A DNA stretch of 64,000 nt, taken from NCBI RefSeq assembly GCF_900107115.1, contig NZ_FNOS01000005.1, forward strand, positions 62,001 through 126,000. Reading direction: 5' to 3'. Below the pieces are notes generated by a model, which was not told the DNA's origin, did not search any database, and was given only the letters and a program-made list of their open reading frames with translations. The position numbers and the translations under genes are program-made. Origin of the DNA: Salimicrobium album (GTDB lineage Bacteria; Bacillota; Bacilli; Bacillales; Halobacillaceae). Below are positions 26,996 through 35,206 of the stretch, piece after piece (position 1 is the stretch's first letter; the number at the start of each line of letters is the position of its first letter).

Positions 26996-28012
26996 TTAAC
27001 CAAAATATCGGTGATACAGGGACCTGGCTTCCGCAATATCACTGGTACCATGCACCAGTACGCGTCCGTCCTGAAACAGGACAAGCCGGTTAGCACCAGT
27101 GGAGAAAGAAAGGAGAAACGGGTTTTGTTCGACCTCACCTAATGGAGAAAGGTCTTCGGCCGTTCGCTTCAGATCCGGTTTACGTGTGGAGGAGGGACGG
27201 ATCTGGACTGTATCCCTCCCACACAGAACAGCTGTCCTGGTCTGGTTTTGATAATCCAGGAACGGATAGGAAGGGGAGGCGCCGCACGATGAACAATTAT
27301 CGTTTTTAAGCATTTGCACATCAATAGAAGAGTGCTGATTGCTCCATAGATCGAAAGAAACGAGATTCTCACGTAACGCATCCCGGTTCCCGGTTAAAAT
27401 CTTCAGTGCCTCTGCCCCCTGATGTGCCGTTACCAGTTGAACGATGGGGCTGATGATACCGGCCGTATCACAAGTTAAACCGCCGAGCGGAACCTGTTCC
27501 ATCATGCAGTGGAGGCATGGGGTCTCCCCGGGGATAATCGTGTAACTGATACCGTAACTTCCGACGACTGCCCCATAAATCCAGGGGATATTGTGCTTCT
27601 GGGAAATATCATTCATAATCATACGGATTTCGAAATTGTCTGTAGCATCGAGCATCAGATCCACTCCGCCGATGAGCTCTTCCAAATTCCAGGGCGTCAC
27701 GTCCGTAACGTGAGCTTTGATTCTCACATCCTGATTAATAGCTTCCAACTTCTCCTTCAGTGCAATAGCTTTTGGAAGGCGGTTCTGTGCATCTTCTTCA
27801 GTGTACAGCTGTTGTCGCTGAAGATTGCTCCATTCCACGTAATCTCTATCTGCAATCGTTATTTTGCCGGCACCGGCACGGGTAAACATTTCCGCTGTAC
27901 TGGTCCCGAGAGCCCCGGCCCCTATAATTAGGATATGGGCGTGCTGTAATTTTCTTTGTCCGTCAGTGCCGATGGGGGAAAATAATGTTTGTCTCGAGTA
28001 ACGCTGTTCCAT
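26996..28012 (-). CDS. thiF: ThiF, ThiS adenylyltransferase
   Basis: A 338-residue E1-like enzyme that adenylates the C-terminal Gly of ThiS before sulfur transfer. The nucleotide loop GAGALG is at residues 32-37; Zn-binding CxxC pairs are CLHC (about 172-175) and CSSC (about 240-243). The C-terminal extension of about 80 residues is longer than in minimal ThiF/MoeB and is rhodanese-like in position, but lacks a clear rhodanese active-site loop. ATG overlaps the thiG stop (ATGA). Context distinguishes it from MoeB. Confidence 0.92.
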   Translation of the reverse strand: MEQRYSRQTLFSPIGTDGQRKLQHAHILIIGAGALGTSTAEMFTRAGAGKITIADRDYVEWSNLQRQQLYTEEDAQNRLPKAIALKEKLEAINQDVRIKAHVTDVTPWNLEELIGGVDLMLDATDNFEIRMIMNDISQKHNIPWIYGAVVGSYGISYTIIPGETPCLHCMMEQVPLGGLTCDTAGIISPIVQLVTAHQGAEALKILTGNRDALRENLVSFDLWSNQHSSIDVQMLKNDNCSSCGASPSYPFLDYQNQTRTAVLCGRDTVQIRPSSTRKPDLKRTAEDLSPLGEVEQNPFLLSFSTGANRLVLFQDGRVLVHGTSDIAEARSLYHRYFG

Positions 28013-28776
28013 CAGAAACTGATTCCCTCTTCCGGACTGCTGGCGGTAGCGTACCGTTTTTTTGGTATTTTTCCGGCCTCGAATCCGAGTCTTCCTGACT
28101 GCACGGCCAGTTTCATCGCCTCAGCCATTTTTACGGGGTCTGGAGAGCCAGATACAGCTGTGTTCAGCAAAATACCGTCCGCTCCGAGTTCCATAGCCGT
28201 GACCACGTCCTGTGGAGACCTTATACCTGCATCCACAATCACCGGTACGTGTGACTGCTCAATGATCAAACTCAGGTTCAGAGGGTTGATAATGCCTTGC
28301 CCCGATCCGATTGGTGACGCTCCCGGCATGATAGCGTGAGCCCCGAGTTCTTCCAGCTTCCTGGCTAAAACGACATCGTCGGATGTATAAGGGAGGACAA
28401 TAAATCCTTCCTTCAAAAGTTCTTCGGTAGCTTTCAGTGTTTCCACCGGGTCCGGCAACAGCGATTTTTTGTCCCCGATCACTTCCACTTTAATCATGTC
28501 ACAAAGACCGGAGGCATAAGCCAACTTGGCCGTTCGTACAGCTTCTTCGGCTGTATATGCCCCTGCCGTGTTCGGTAAAAGGTCGTAGTTGCTGATGCTG
28601 ATTTTTTCCAAAAGATTGGGTTGGGAAGATTCAAAAATATCCATTCGGCGGACAGAGAAAGTCAGTATTTCTGTTTCGGATGCATCTACCGCCTGTTTTT
28701 GTACATTGACATCCGGATATTTGCCGGTTCCGAGCAGTAAGCGGGAGTGAAAAGATTTATTACCGATAGTTAGCAT
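28012..28776 (-). CDS. thiG: ThiG, thiazole synthase
   Basis: A 254-residue TIM-barrel enzyme that joins 1-deoxyxylulose 5-phosphate, dehydroglycine and ThiS-thiocarboxylate into the thiazole ring. The Schiff-base lysine is Lys96 (DMIKVEV). ATG at 28776 is preferred over a GTG three codons earlier because that GTG lies inside the AGGAGGT ribosome site, which itself is made from the codons for the ThiS tail. Confidence 0.95.
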   Translation of the reverse strand: MLTIGNKSFHSRLLLGTGKYPDVNVQKQAVDASETEILTFSVRRMDIFESSQPNLLEKISISNYDLLPNTAGAYTAEEAVRTAKLAYASGLCDMIKVEVIGDKKSLLPDPVETLKATEELLKEGFIVLPYTSDDVVLARKLEELGAHAIMPGASPIGSGQGIINPLNLSLIIEQSHVPVIVDAGIRSPQDVVTAMELGADGILLNTAVSGSPDPVKMAEAMKLAVQSGRLGFEAGKIPKKRYATASSPEEGISF

Positions 28777-28777
28777 G

Positions 28778-28981
28778 TCAACCACCTCCTACAAAATTAA
28801 CCAGTTCTATTTTGTCGCCGTCTTTAACATTTACGGTCGAGTGATTTTCTTTAGTCAGAATGTTTCCGTTGTGTTCAACGACGACCGCCGGCCGGTCGGG
28901 TATGAAATAATCGATGACGTCGGAAACAGTTGTAATGTTATTTGATAATTGCACCGTTGTACCATTAATCAAAAGTTCCAT
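28778..28981 (-). CDS. thiS: ThiS, sulfur carrier protein
   Basis: A 67-residue ubiquitin-like protein ending in the required Gly-Gly (VGGG). ThiF activates this terminus to a thiocarboxylate that donates sulfur to ThiG. The gene's last codons double as the ribosome site for thiG. Placed 24 bases after thiO. Confidence 0.95.
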   Translation of the reverse strand: MELLINGTTVQLSNNITTVSDVIDYFIPDRPAVVVEHNGNILTKENHSTVNVKDGDKIELVNFVGGG

Positions 28982-29005
28982 AGAATCGCCTCCTTAACGT
29001 ATCTA

Positions 29006-30094
29006 TCACTGAATCTTAAAGGATTCATATACAGGTTTTCCTTCAATATAATCCGCCATGAGCGACCCGGTGATCGGAGCTAATAAAATACCGTTGCGAA
29101 AATGGCCGGCCGCTACCCACAACCCATCGATTTCCGGGTGTTCCCCCATATAGGGGAGGCCTGTCTGTGTCTTGGGCCTGTGCCCGCTCCAAGCTTCGCC
29201 CCATTCCGCATGCTGCAGGTCAGGAATTAAACGGATAGCACGTTCCATCAGAGAACGCAGACCTCCGATGCTTACAGAATTATTCGGGTCATCAGGTTTT
29301 TGTGTAGCGCCGACAATGAACCTGCCGCCGGCCTTCGGTACGATATAACAGCCAGGTGAAAATATGCTTGCCGTCGTCAGATGTTCTTTATGATAAACGG
29401 AGAAACACTCGCCTTTTACCGGATACATGTTCAATGTGTAGCCCGTTTTTTCGAAAAGCTCCCGGCTCCACGTCCCACCAGCAGAAATGACCGTTTGTGC
29501 CAAAATATTTCCGGAGGTTGTTTTGACTCCGGTTACGTGTCTGTTTTCGGTCAGAACATCCAGCACTTCCGTATGTTCCATAATCTCTGTACTGAATTCA
29601 ACGGATGCATGTGCCAGTGCTTTTGTTAACGATGGGGCATTGACCTGGCCGTCTCCGGGCATGTAGAGTCCCCCTGTAACGGAGAGGTGGGAAAGACGGG
29701 GTTCTCTCTCCTGTAACCGGCTTCGTGAAAGCCATTCCGAACAATCTCCCGAACGTTGCTGACGTTCATTCTCCCGTTTTAACTGTTTCGCTTCTTCTTC
29801 GGTACGGGCGACTCTGACTATGCCATTCTGAATCAGTTCAATGTCTATGCCGCTGACAGATTCCAGTTCTTCTGCTAAAGAAGGGAACATTTCTCTGCTT
29901 TCACGAGCGAGCCGGGAGAGCGGGCTGTCAGGACCCACTTCGTTCTGCGCCCCCAGCATTCCGGCTGCAGCTCTGGAGGCTTTTTGTCCGATTTCCTCCT
30001 TTTCTATTATGAGCACGCGATAGTTTCTTTTAGAGAGTTGAAAAGCGATCGAGCTACCGATAACACCTCCGCCTGCAATAATAACGTCATACAT
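29006..30094 (-). CDS. thiO: ThiO, glycine oxidase
   Basis: A 362-residue FAD amine oxidase (DAO fold) with the dinucleotide motif GGGVIGSS near the N terminus. It oxidises glycine to iminoacetate (dehydroglycine), the aerobic route to the thiazole ring. ATG at 30094 is chosen for AAAGGAGG 8 bases upstream rather than the longer frame from 30154. Overlaps the tenI end by 8 bases. Confidence 0.93.
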   Translation of the reverse strand: MYDVIIAGGGVIGSSIAFQLSKRNYRVLIIEKEEIGQKASRAAAGMLGAQNEVGPDSPLSRLARESREMFPSLAEELESVSGIDIELIQNGIVRVARTEEEAKQLKRENERQQRSGDCSEWLSRSRLQEREPRLSHLSVTGGLYMPGDGQVNAPSLTKALAHASVEFSTEIMEHTEVLDVLTENRHVTGVKTTSGNILAQTVISAGGTWSRELFEKTGYTLNMYPVKGECFSVYHKEHLTTASIFSPGCYIVPKAGGRFIVGATQKPDDPNNSVSIGGLRSLMERAIRLIPDLQHAEWGEAWSGHRPKTQTGLPYMGEHPEIDGLWVAAGHFRNGILLAPITGSLMADYIEGKPVYESFKIQ

Positions 30095-30734
30095 TTCCTG
30101 CGCCTCCTTTGCGTATCGCTTCTCTGTAGGCCACAGCTTTTTCAACGGGATCATCAGCTAGCAGCACACCGGACAGAACGGCAACTCCACTGGCACCGGC
30201 TTCCATCACGACGTTGGTATTTTCCGGAGTAATTCCACCAATTGCTAAAACAGGCACTCTTACATGCTGCACGACTTTTTTCAGTTCTCTTATACCTTTA
30301 GGGGACAATCCGGGTTTCGAACTGCTGGTGAAAACGTGACCGAAGATTAAATAATCAGCGCCATCGTGCCAGGCTCTGACGGCTTCCTGTACGGAGTGTA
30401 CGGAGCAGCCGATCGTCAAATCCGGATAAAGGCGACGAACTTTCACCTGATTCATGCTTGCATGAGTGAGTTGTACCCCTTTAGCCTTTACCTTGTCGGC
30501 GATGGTCGCCCGGTGGTTAAGAATAAGTTTATGCATGGGCATTCCCACGGAATAAAGCTGCTGGGTAAAACATATCATCTGTCTATCGCTCCATTCTTTT
30601 TCCCGGAGATGTACAGAATCCACATAGGGGAGCACCTGACCTATTATTCTCATCAGCTCTTCACCAGGCTGCTGACCAGTGGAGATGACATGAAGTTTTC
30701 CTATACTGTCCTGACCTGGTTGCTCAAGTTTCAC
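30087..30734 (-). CDS. tenI: TenI, thiazole tautomerase
   Basis: A 215-residue ThiE-like TIM barrel. The residue His133 in FGHVFTSSSKPG matches the catalytic His of TenI, and the protein lacks the pyrophosphate-binding pattern expected of ThiE, so tautomerisation of the thiazole phosphate is the likely role. GTG start with GGGGGG site 5 bases upstream. First gene of tenI-thiO-thiS-thiG-thiF; tenA and thiD, part of the Bacillus subtilis operon, are absent here. Confidence 0.88.
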   Translation of the reverse strand: MKLEQPGQDSIGKLHVISTGQQPGEELMRIIGQVLPYVDSVHLREKEWSDRQMICFTQQLYSVGMPMHKLILNHRATIADKVKAKGVQLTHASMNQVKVRRLYPDLTIGCSVHSVQEAVRAWHDGADYLIFGHVFTSSSKPGLSPKGIRELKKVVQHVRVPVLAIGGITPENTNVVMEAGASGVAVLSGVLLADDPVEKAVAYREAIRKGGAGNV

Positions 30735-30762
30735 TGAGACCCCCCTTTATCGTTTTTTGAAA

Positions 30763-30801
30763 TTAAAAAAGTCACTTTCCTGGTAAAAGAAAAGTGACTT
30801 T
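30763..30801 (-). terminator. riboswitch-controlled terminator before tenI
   Basis: An 11-bp perfect stem (30791-30801 with 30768-30778) is followed on the minus strand by six T residues. It lies between the TPP aptamer and tenI, so it is the expression platform. Confidence 0.9.
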
Positions 30802-30840
30802 GAACGTATGATTAAACAAAAAATAGCAAAAATATCGTCC

Positions 30841-30935
30841 GCACACTTCCCTTCGCCGGTATCAACCGTATCAGGTTCCGAGGGTCTCAAAGTCGATTAC
30901 TCTGATCTCAGCCTTTTGAAAAGGCACCCCTAGTG
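30841..30935 (-). promoter_or_regulatory. TPP riboswitch (THI box)
   Basis: Read on the minus strand, the conserved blocks appear in order: CTAGGGGTGCC, GGCTGAGA, GACCC, GAACCTGAT, and TACCGGCGAAGGGAAG. This is the canonical TPP aptamer. High TPP should favour the downstream terminator and switch off the thiazole operon. Confidence 0.97.
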
Positions 30936-30958
30936 ATTTATATTAAATTGTAAGTAAA

Positions 30959-30986
30959 ATTCTAACATTTGTACAAGTATTGTCAA
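30959..30986 (-). promoter_or_regulatory. SigA promoter of the thi operon
   Basis: On the minus strand TTGACA (30986-30981) and TAGAAT (30964-30959) are 16 bases apart. Transcription would begin about 15 bases before the aptamer. Confidence 0.75.
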
Positions 30987-31085
30987 CAGTGTGTTTTTTA
31001 ACATTCATTTTTATAGTTACTCCTGTTTTTCATAGCTTTCACATACCGAAGCTGTAAAAGCGTAATGTACAAGTTCGGGCAGCAA

Positions 31086-31111
31086 GTGTAACTGCTTCTA
31101 CAACAGGGAAT
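31086..31111 (+). promoter_or_regulatory. SigB-type promoter
   Basis: GTGTAA (31086-31091), a 14-base spacer and GGGAAT (31106-31111) match the general-stress SigB consensus GTTTAA-N13-15-GGGWAT. It lies 50 bases before a gene whose Bacillus relatives are SigB-dependent. Confidence 0.75.
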
Positions 31112-31161
31112 AGTAAGGGTGGATATCAAAACATGCCTGGCACCAGAAGGAGGAAGATATT

Positions 31162-31677
31162 ATGACTGATAAACATTCGGAAAATGAAGAAACCCTTAAG
31201 CAGATCAAAGAACTCATCAAAGATGAAAAAGTGGCGATGCTGACGACCGTATCTCCGGAGGGCAGACTGAGTTCCCGTCCGATGCACACCCAGGAAGTAT
31301 TGCTGGACGAGGAAGAATTCTGGTTTATCACGGAGAAAGATACAGATAAATACAGGGATATCGGTAATAACCCTTCGGTGAACCTGGCCTACGCCGGCAG
31401 TTCCTACGTGTCTATCAGTGGAACGGCTGAATTCGTGCAGGACGTGGAGAAGAAGAAAGAGTACTGGAATAAAATTGTCGAAAAAGTACTGAACGCTTCT
31501 GCCGAAGACCCGAACGTTGTGCTTGTAAAAGTGACTCCTGACGTTGCTGAATACTGGGAAGCAGGTGTGAACGTCAAAACCGTTAAAGAATTCGTGAAAA
31601 AGATGGCCAGCAGCAATTCCATGGACGACAAGAATAAACTGAAAGACACCGTCCATTTCGACGAAAATTCGAACTAG
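31162..31677 (+). CDS. general stress protein, PNPOx-like FMN-binding family (YdaG type)
   Basis: A 171-residue split-barrel protein of the pyridoxamine-phosphate-oxidase-like group, similar to the SigB-controlled general stress proteins GS26/YdaG. Conserved features are VAMLTTVSPEGRLSSRPM near the N terminus and WFITEKDTDKY. Members bind FMN or related flavins; the physiological reaction is unknown. AGGAGG ribosome site. The upstream SigB promoter supports a stress role. Confidence 0.88.
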   Translation: MTDKHSENEETLKQIKELIKDEKVAMLTTVSPEGRLSSRPMHTQEVLLDEEEFWFITEKDTDKYRDIGNNPSVNLAYAGSSYVSISGTAEFVQDVEKKKEYWNKIVEKVLNASAEDPNVVLVKVTPDVAEYWEAGVNVKTVKEFVKKMASSNSMDDKNKLKDTVHFDENSN

Positions 31678-31703
31678 ATACGATCATTTTTCTGAAAGCA
31701 GAG

Positions 31704-31743
31704 AATCCCCGCCCGGAGCGTTGACTCGGGACGGGGATTTTGT
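31704..31743 (+). terminator. Rho-independent terminator
   Basis: Stem AATCCCCG-CCCG (31704-31715) with CGGG-ACGGGGATT (31727-31739), followed by TTTG TT. It ends the stress-protein gene, about 50 bases before the end of the convergent symporter gene. Confidence 0.75.
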
Positions 31744-31793
31744 TCGTATCGGAAGATGTTTCTGTTTAGTGACGACGAAGGTCTCAATGATTT

Positions 31794-33407
31794 TTAAGAT
31801 ACCACTTCCTTCTTAGTAACCATTGTGGCCGATTTCGGTTTAATGAACATGATACTCCCGATGAACACGGCTAATACATTCAGAAATAACGTAAGTCCGA
31901 TGACTCCGGCGGCGTGAAGCGTCTCGTAAAAATAACCGTTAACTGCCAAAAGGACGACGACTGTTCCGAGTATTATACTGCTTTTTACAGGGGTGGCAGC
32001 AGATATTTTCCAGGTGCCGTAACTGAAAACGACAGTGAATACTATCATGGTAAGAATATTGACGCTCATCCCCACCCAGACCGGATGGATATTGAGAAAG
32101 AAATCCGACGGGTGCCAGTTGCTCAAATGATACCAGAGCAAGCCTGCTGTGAAGCCTCCGAACAGAGAACCGAGAACAGCTCTTTTTGTAACGAGCGGCC
32201 AGAACAGCGCAGCAACTACAGGAGCGAAGGTTGCGGAATTTCTCATCGTCCAGGCGAGTACGTTCCACCAGGCCGACTGTTCCGTACGCAGGAAGCCGAA
32301 GACAATCATCAGGCCTGTAAGGAGCAGCAGTGACCATTTCGTATACGTGACCAGCTTTTCGGGAGAAGCGTCAGGGAAGATAGCGCTCCCCACATCTTTT
32401 CCGAGACTTGTAGCGCCTGAGAACTGACACGGGGCACCCCACCCGAGAGCACAGGCCCAGATACCGAGGAAGAACATCCCGACCAGCGGAGCGGGGAGGA
32501 CTCCCATCAGGTACCGGGGCAGTGCTATGAGACCGAGACTTGCATCGGGGACAACCGCAGCCGCCGAGAGGCCGAAGAGGATCCCGAAAAGAATGAAGGG
32601 GATGCTCATCACTTCTGCCACAATCAGTCCTTTTTGCCCTTCTTCCGGTGTTCTGCAGGACAGAGCCATCTGGAAAGCAGCCTGAGCTAAAATGACGTTC
32701 ACAAGAAATGTGGCAAACCATACGAGAATGACCTGAAGACCGGCTCCGTCCCAGTCGAACATCCCGGGCTGTTCGACTGCCAGCTGCTGCAGACCGGAAA
32801 TGCCGGGTTTAATGAAGAACGCTGCTGCACCGATTATGAACATGAGGGCGAAAATGATAGTGTTCATCGTTTGTGTAAAGGCGACCGCCCACATGCCGCC
32901 CGACTGTAAATAGACGAATAAAAGAAGGGCTGTGAACGCCACGGATAAAGACAGAGACACGCCGGTGAAGACGTGGAAGGCAGAAGCGAATGCAATGGCC
33001 GTGGCCACCGACCACATCGGGAAAGCGAAGGCCGTAATGGCGCCGGATAAAGCTTTGGCACGTCTGCCGAACTGATCACCGATCAATCCGGTGATGGTGA
33101 CGATCAATTTCTCCCGGAACGATTTTATAAGCAGAAGGGCGATCAGGAGAACCTGCAGTGTTTCTGCGACCCCGTACCATATAGCTGAGATCCCCGTAAG
33201 ATACGAAAGCTCCACAATCGATATGTACGTTGAACCCGAAAAAAGACCTGTAATACAGAAAGCGACCGTCCACCACCGGAACGTCCGTCCCCCTATAAAA
33301 TATTGCTCGCCCCGGCCGGCTTTCCGCTTTGCCACGTTGCCGACGATGATTAACGCGAGCGTATATAACAGCGCCAGTGAAATAACCCATACTCCGTAAG
33401 AATTCAT
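31794..33407 (-). CDS. sodium:solute symporter (SSS family) under SAM control
   Basis: A 537-residue membrane protein with about 13-14 helices and SSS-family character. ATG at 33407 is chosen for the AGGAGGAGAGG site; the frame extends 16 codons upstream into the leader. SSS proteins import sugars, proline, pantothenate, acetate or other solutes with Na+. The gene is preceded by a SAM-I riboswitch and terminator, so it is expressed when S-adenosylmethionine is low; methionine, a methionine precursor, or another sulfur or methyl compound is therefore the likely cargo. Confidence 0.9.
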   Translation of the reverse strand: MNSYGVWVISLALLYTLALIIVGNVAKRKAGRGEQYFIGGRTFRWWTVAFCITGLFSGSTYISIVELSYLTGISAIWYGVAETLQVLLIALLLIKSFREKLIVTITGLIGDQFGRRAKALSGAITAFAFPMWSVATAIAFASAFHVFTGVSLSLSVAFTALLLFVYLQSGGMWAVAFTQTMNTIIFALMFIIGAAAFFIKPGISGLQQLAVEQPGMFDWDGAGLQVILVWFATFLVNVILAQAAFQMALSCRTPEEGQKGLIVAEVMSIPFILFGILFGLSAAAVVPDASLGLIALPRYLMGVLPAPLVGMFFLGIWACALGWGAPCQFSGATSLGKDVGSAIFPDASPEKLVTYTKWSLLLLTGLMIVFGFLRTEQSAWWNVLAWTMRNSATFAPVVAALFWPLVTKRAVLGSLFGGFTAGLLWYHLSNWHPSDFFLNIHPVWVGMSVNILTMIVFTVVFSYGTWKISAATPVKSSIILGTVVVLLAVNGYFYETLHAAGVIGLTLFLNVLAVFIGSIMFIKPKSATMVTKKEVVS

Positions 33408-33437
33408 TTCCTCTCCTCCTTTACATATCTGTACATA

Positions 33438-33483
33438 CAAAAAGAACCCTTCCACTTTTCCGTAAGAAAAATAGAAGGGTTCT
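33438..33483 (-). terminator. SAM-riboswitch terminator
   Basis: A 10-bp stem (AGAACCCTTC arms, 33443-33452 and 33474-33483) is followed on the minus strand by TTTTTG. It lies between the SAM-I aptamer and the symporter start. Confidence 0.9.
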
Positions 33484-33498
33484 CCTGAACGTCCCTGC

Positions 33499-33603
33499 TC
33501 TTATCTTTCAGACAGATAGTGTCTGCTGGAAGAAGCACCTTGTTCTTTACGAACAGGTTGCCGCGGGATCACAGGACCAGATTCCTCCACCGCTCTTGAT
33601 AAG
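33499..33603 (-). promoter_or_regulatory. SAM-I riboswitch (S box)
   Basis: On the minus strand the aptamer begins CTTATCAAGAGCGGTGGAGG and continues through CCCGCGGCAACC, AAGGTGCT, TCCAGCAGA and closes with GAAAGATAAG. These are the conserved S-box blocks in order. The first helix pairs CTTATC with GATAAG. The 342-base gap 33408-33749 consists of promoter, aptamer, its terminator and the aspA terminator. Confidence 0.95.
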
Positions 33604-33624
33604 ATGTGTATGAAATTAACGTTC

Positions 33625-33654
33625 ATTCTACCGGGGGAAGAAAAGGAATGTCAA
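33625..33654 (-). promoter_or_regulatory. SigA promoter of the SAM-controlled symporter
   Basis: On the minus strand TTGACA (33654-33649) and TAGAAT (33630-33625) are 18 bases apart, about 20 bases before the aptamer. Confidence 0.65.
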
Positions 33655-33706
33655 TGATTTTTTAGAAATTTCGAAAAATAGAAAAGACAGGACTGTATTT
33701 CGTTCT

Positions 33707-33737
33707 CAAAAAAAGGGAAGCCGAAGGGCGTCCCTTT
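33707..33737 (-). terminator. terminator of aspA
   Basis: On the minus strand AAAGGGACGC, CCTTCG tetraloop region and GCTTCCCTTTTTTT form a stem with a mismatch and a long T-run, 13 bases past the aspA stop. Confidence 0.8.
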
Positions 33738-33749
33738 AAAGCTGCTGTA

Positions 33750-35177
33750 TCAGACTGTCATTTCTTCCTTCAGGTGTGCTCCTGCAATACCCGGGTAGGT
33801 CATTTCATAACTGTCGAGAATAATTTCCAGGTCTTCATAATTCAAAACCTCATACTCCATACAGAGGGTACGCACCGTTTTGCCCGTTCTTATGCCTTCC
33901 TGGGCGATTTGTGAAGAGCGTTCGTAACCGATGTGCGGGCTTAAAGCCGTAATGATTCCAAGGCTTTTCTCCACGTTCTCCCGGAGTACTTCTTCGTTCG
34001 CCTGCAGATCTTTCAGGCACAGATCCGTGAAAACGCCGAACCCGTTGTTCATAACAGTGATGGATTCAAGCAGATTGAAAATCATGACCGGTTCCATGAC
34101 GTTCAGCTCCAACTGTCCGGCTTCTGAAGCCATGCTCACCGTGTGGTCGTTTCCCATAACTTGAAAAGCGATCTGGTTAATAACTTCCGGCATGACCGGG
34201 TTCACTTTCCCGGGCATAATGGACGAGCCCGGCTGTCGGGCCGGGAGAGTGATTTCGCTCAGTCCGGTTCTCGGCCCGGAGGCCATCAGACGAAAATCAT
34301 TCGCTATTTTGGACATGCTCGTCATAGTGTTTTTCAAAGCGGAAGAAACTTCCGTGTAAGCATCGGTGTTCTGGGTAGTGTCTACCAGGTTCTCTGCTGC
34401 CCTGAGCGGAAGTCCGCTGATGTCAGCCAGATACTCCACTACGAGCTTCGTGTATACCGGATCGGCGTTCAGACCGGTACCGACCGCTGTTGCCCCCATG
34501 TTGATTTCGAACAGATTATCTTTGGAGCGTCTAATCCGGTTGAGGTCGCGTTCGATCACACGCTGGTAGCTTTTCAGTTCCTGTCCGAGCCGGATCGGAA
34601 CGGCGTCCTGCAGGTGCGTACGTCCGACTTTGATGATGTGATCGAAATCAGCCGCCTTTTTACCGAATGTATCAGCCATCGTTTCCATCGTCTGTTCCAG
34701 CCGGGTCATCCCGGTTACAGCAGCGATATGCATTGTGGTAGGGAAGACGTCGTTGGTCGACTGTGCCATATTCACATGGTTATTCGGATTGATATAATCG
34801 TAGTCGCCTTTGTCCCGTCCTGCGATTTCAAGAGCCCGATTTGCGATAACTTCGTTCGCATTCATATTCACGGAAGTACCGGCTCCGCCCTGGATAGGAT
34901 CTACAAGAAACTGGTCATGGTAATAGCCTTCCAGCAGTTCATCGGCAGCCCCGATGATAGCTTCGCTTATGTGAAGAGGGAGGTGGCCGGCGTCCCTGTT
35001 CGCCATAGCTGCCGCTTTTTTGACCATAGCCACGGCCGTAATCATGGAATCATCGAGGTTGTACCCTGTAATCGGGAAGTTTTCTTTGGCACGCAGTGTC
35101 TGGATTCCGTAGTAAGCTTCGGCGGGAATCTCTTTTTCTCCGATAGAGTCTGTTTCTGTACGATATAAACGGTTCAT
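33750..35177 (-). CDS. aspA: aspartate ammonia-lyase
   Basis: A 475-residue fumarase/aspartase superfamily enzyme that converts L-aspartate to fumarate and ammonia. The signature GSSIMPGKVNP spans residues 317-327 with catalytic Ser318; TSVNMNANEVIANRA and THLQDAVPI are the other conserved regions. Length fits aspartase. It follows an acidic-amino-acid symporter by about 30 bases on the same strand, so uptake and deamination are coupled. Distinguished from class II fumarase by the aspartase-type substrate region and context, though fumarase cannot be wholly excluded. Confidence 0.92.
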   Translation of the reverse strand: MNRLYRTETDSIGEKEIPAEAYYGIQTLRAKENFPITGYNLDDSMITAVAMVKKAAAMANRDAGHLPLHISEAIIGAADELLEGYYHDQFLVDPIQGGAGTSVNMNANEVIANRALEIAGRDKGDYDYINPNNHVNMAQSTNDVFPTTMHIAAVTGMTRLEQTMETMADTFGKKAADFDHIIKVGRTHLQDAVPIRLGQELKSYQRVIERDLNRIRRSKDNLFEINMGATAVGTGLNADPVYTKLVVEYLADISGLPLRAAENLVDTTQNTDAYTEVSSALKNTMTSMSKIANDFRLMASGPRTGLSEITLPARQPGSSIMPGKVNPVMPEVINQIAFQVMGNDHTVSMASEAGQLELNVMEPVMIFNLLESITVMNNGFGVFTDLCLKDLQANEEVLRENVEKSLGIITALSPHIGYERSSQIAQEGIRTGKTVRTLCMEYEVLNYEDLEIILDSYEMTYPGIAGAHLKEEMTV

Positions 35178-35206
35178 GGTATCTTTCCTTTCCCTGTGGA
35201 TTCTTA

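Noticed and set aside
34143-35168. Long plus-strand frame (341 codons) antisense to aspA
   Set aside because: It mirrors the codon pattern of aspA, has no ribosome site, and encodes a Cys/His/Arg-rich sequence with no domain.
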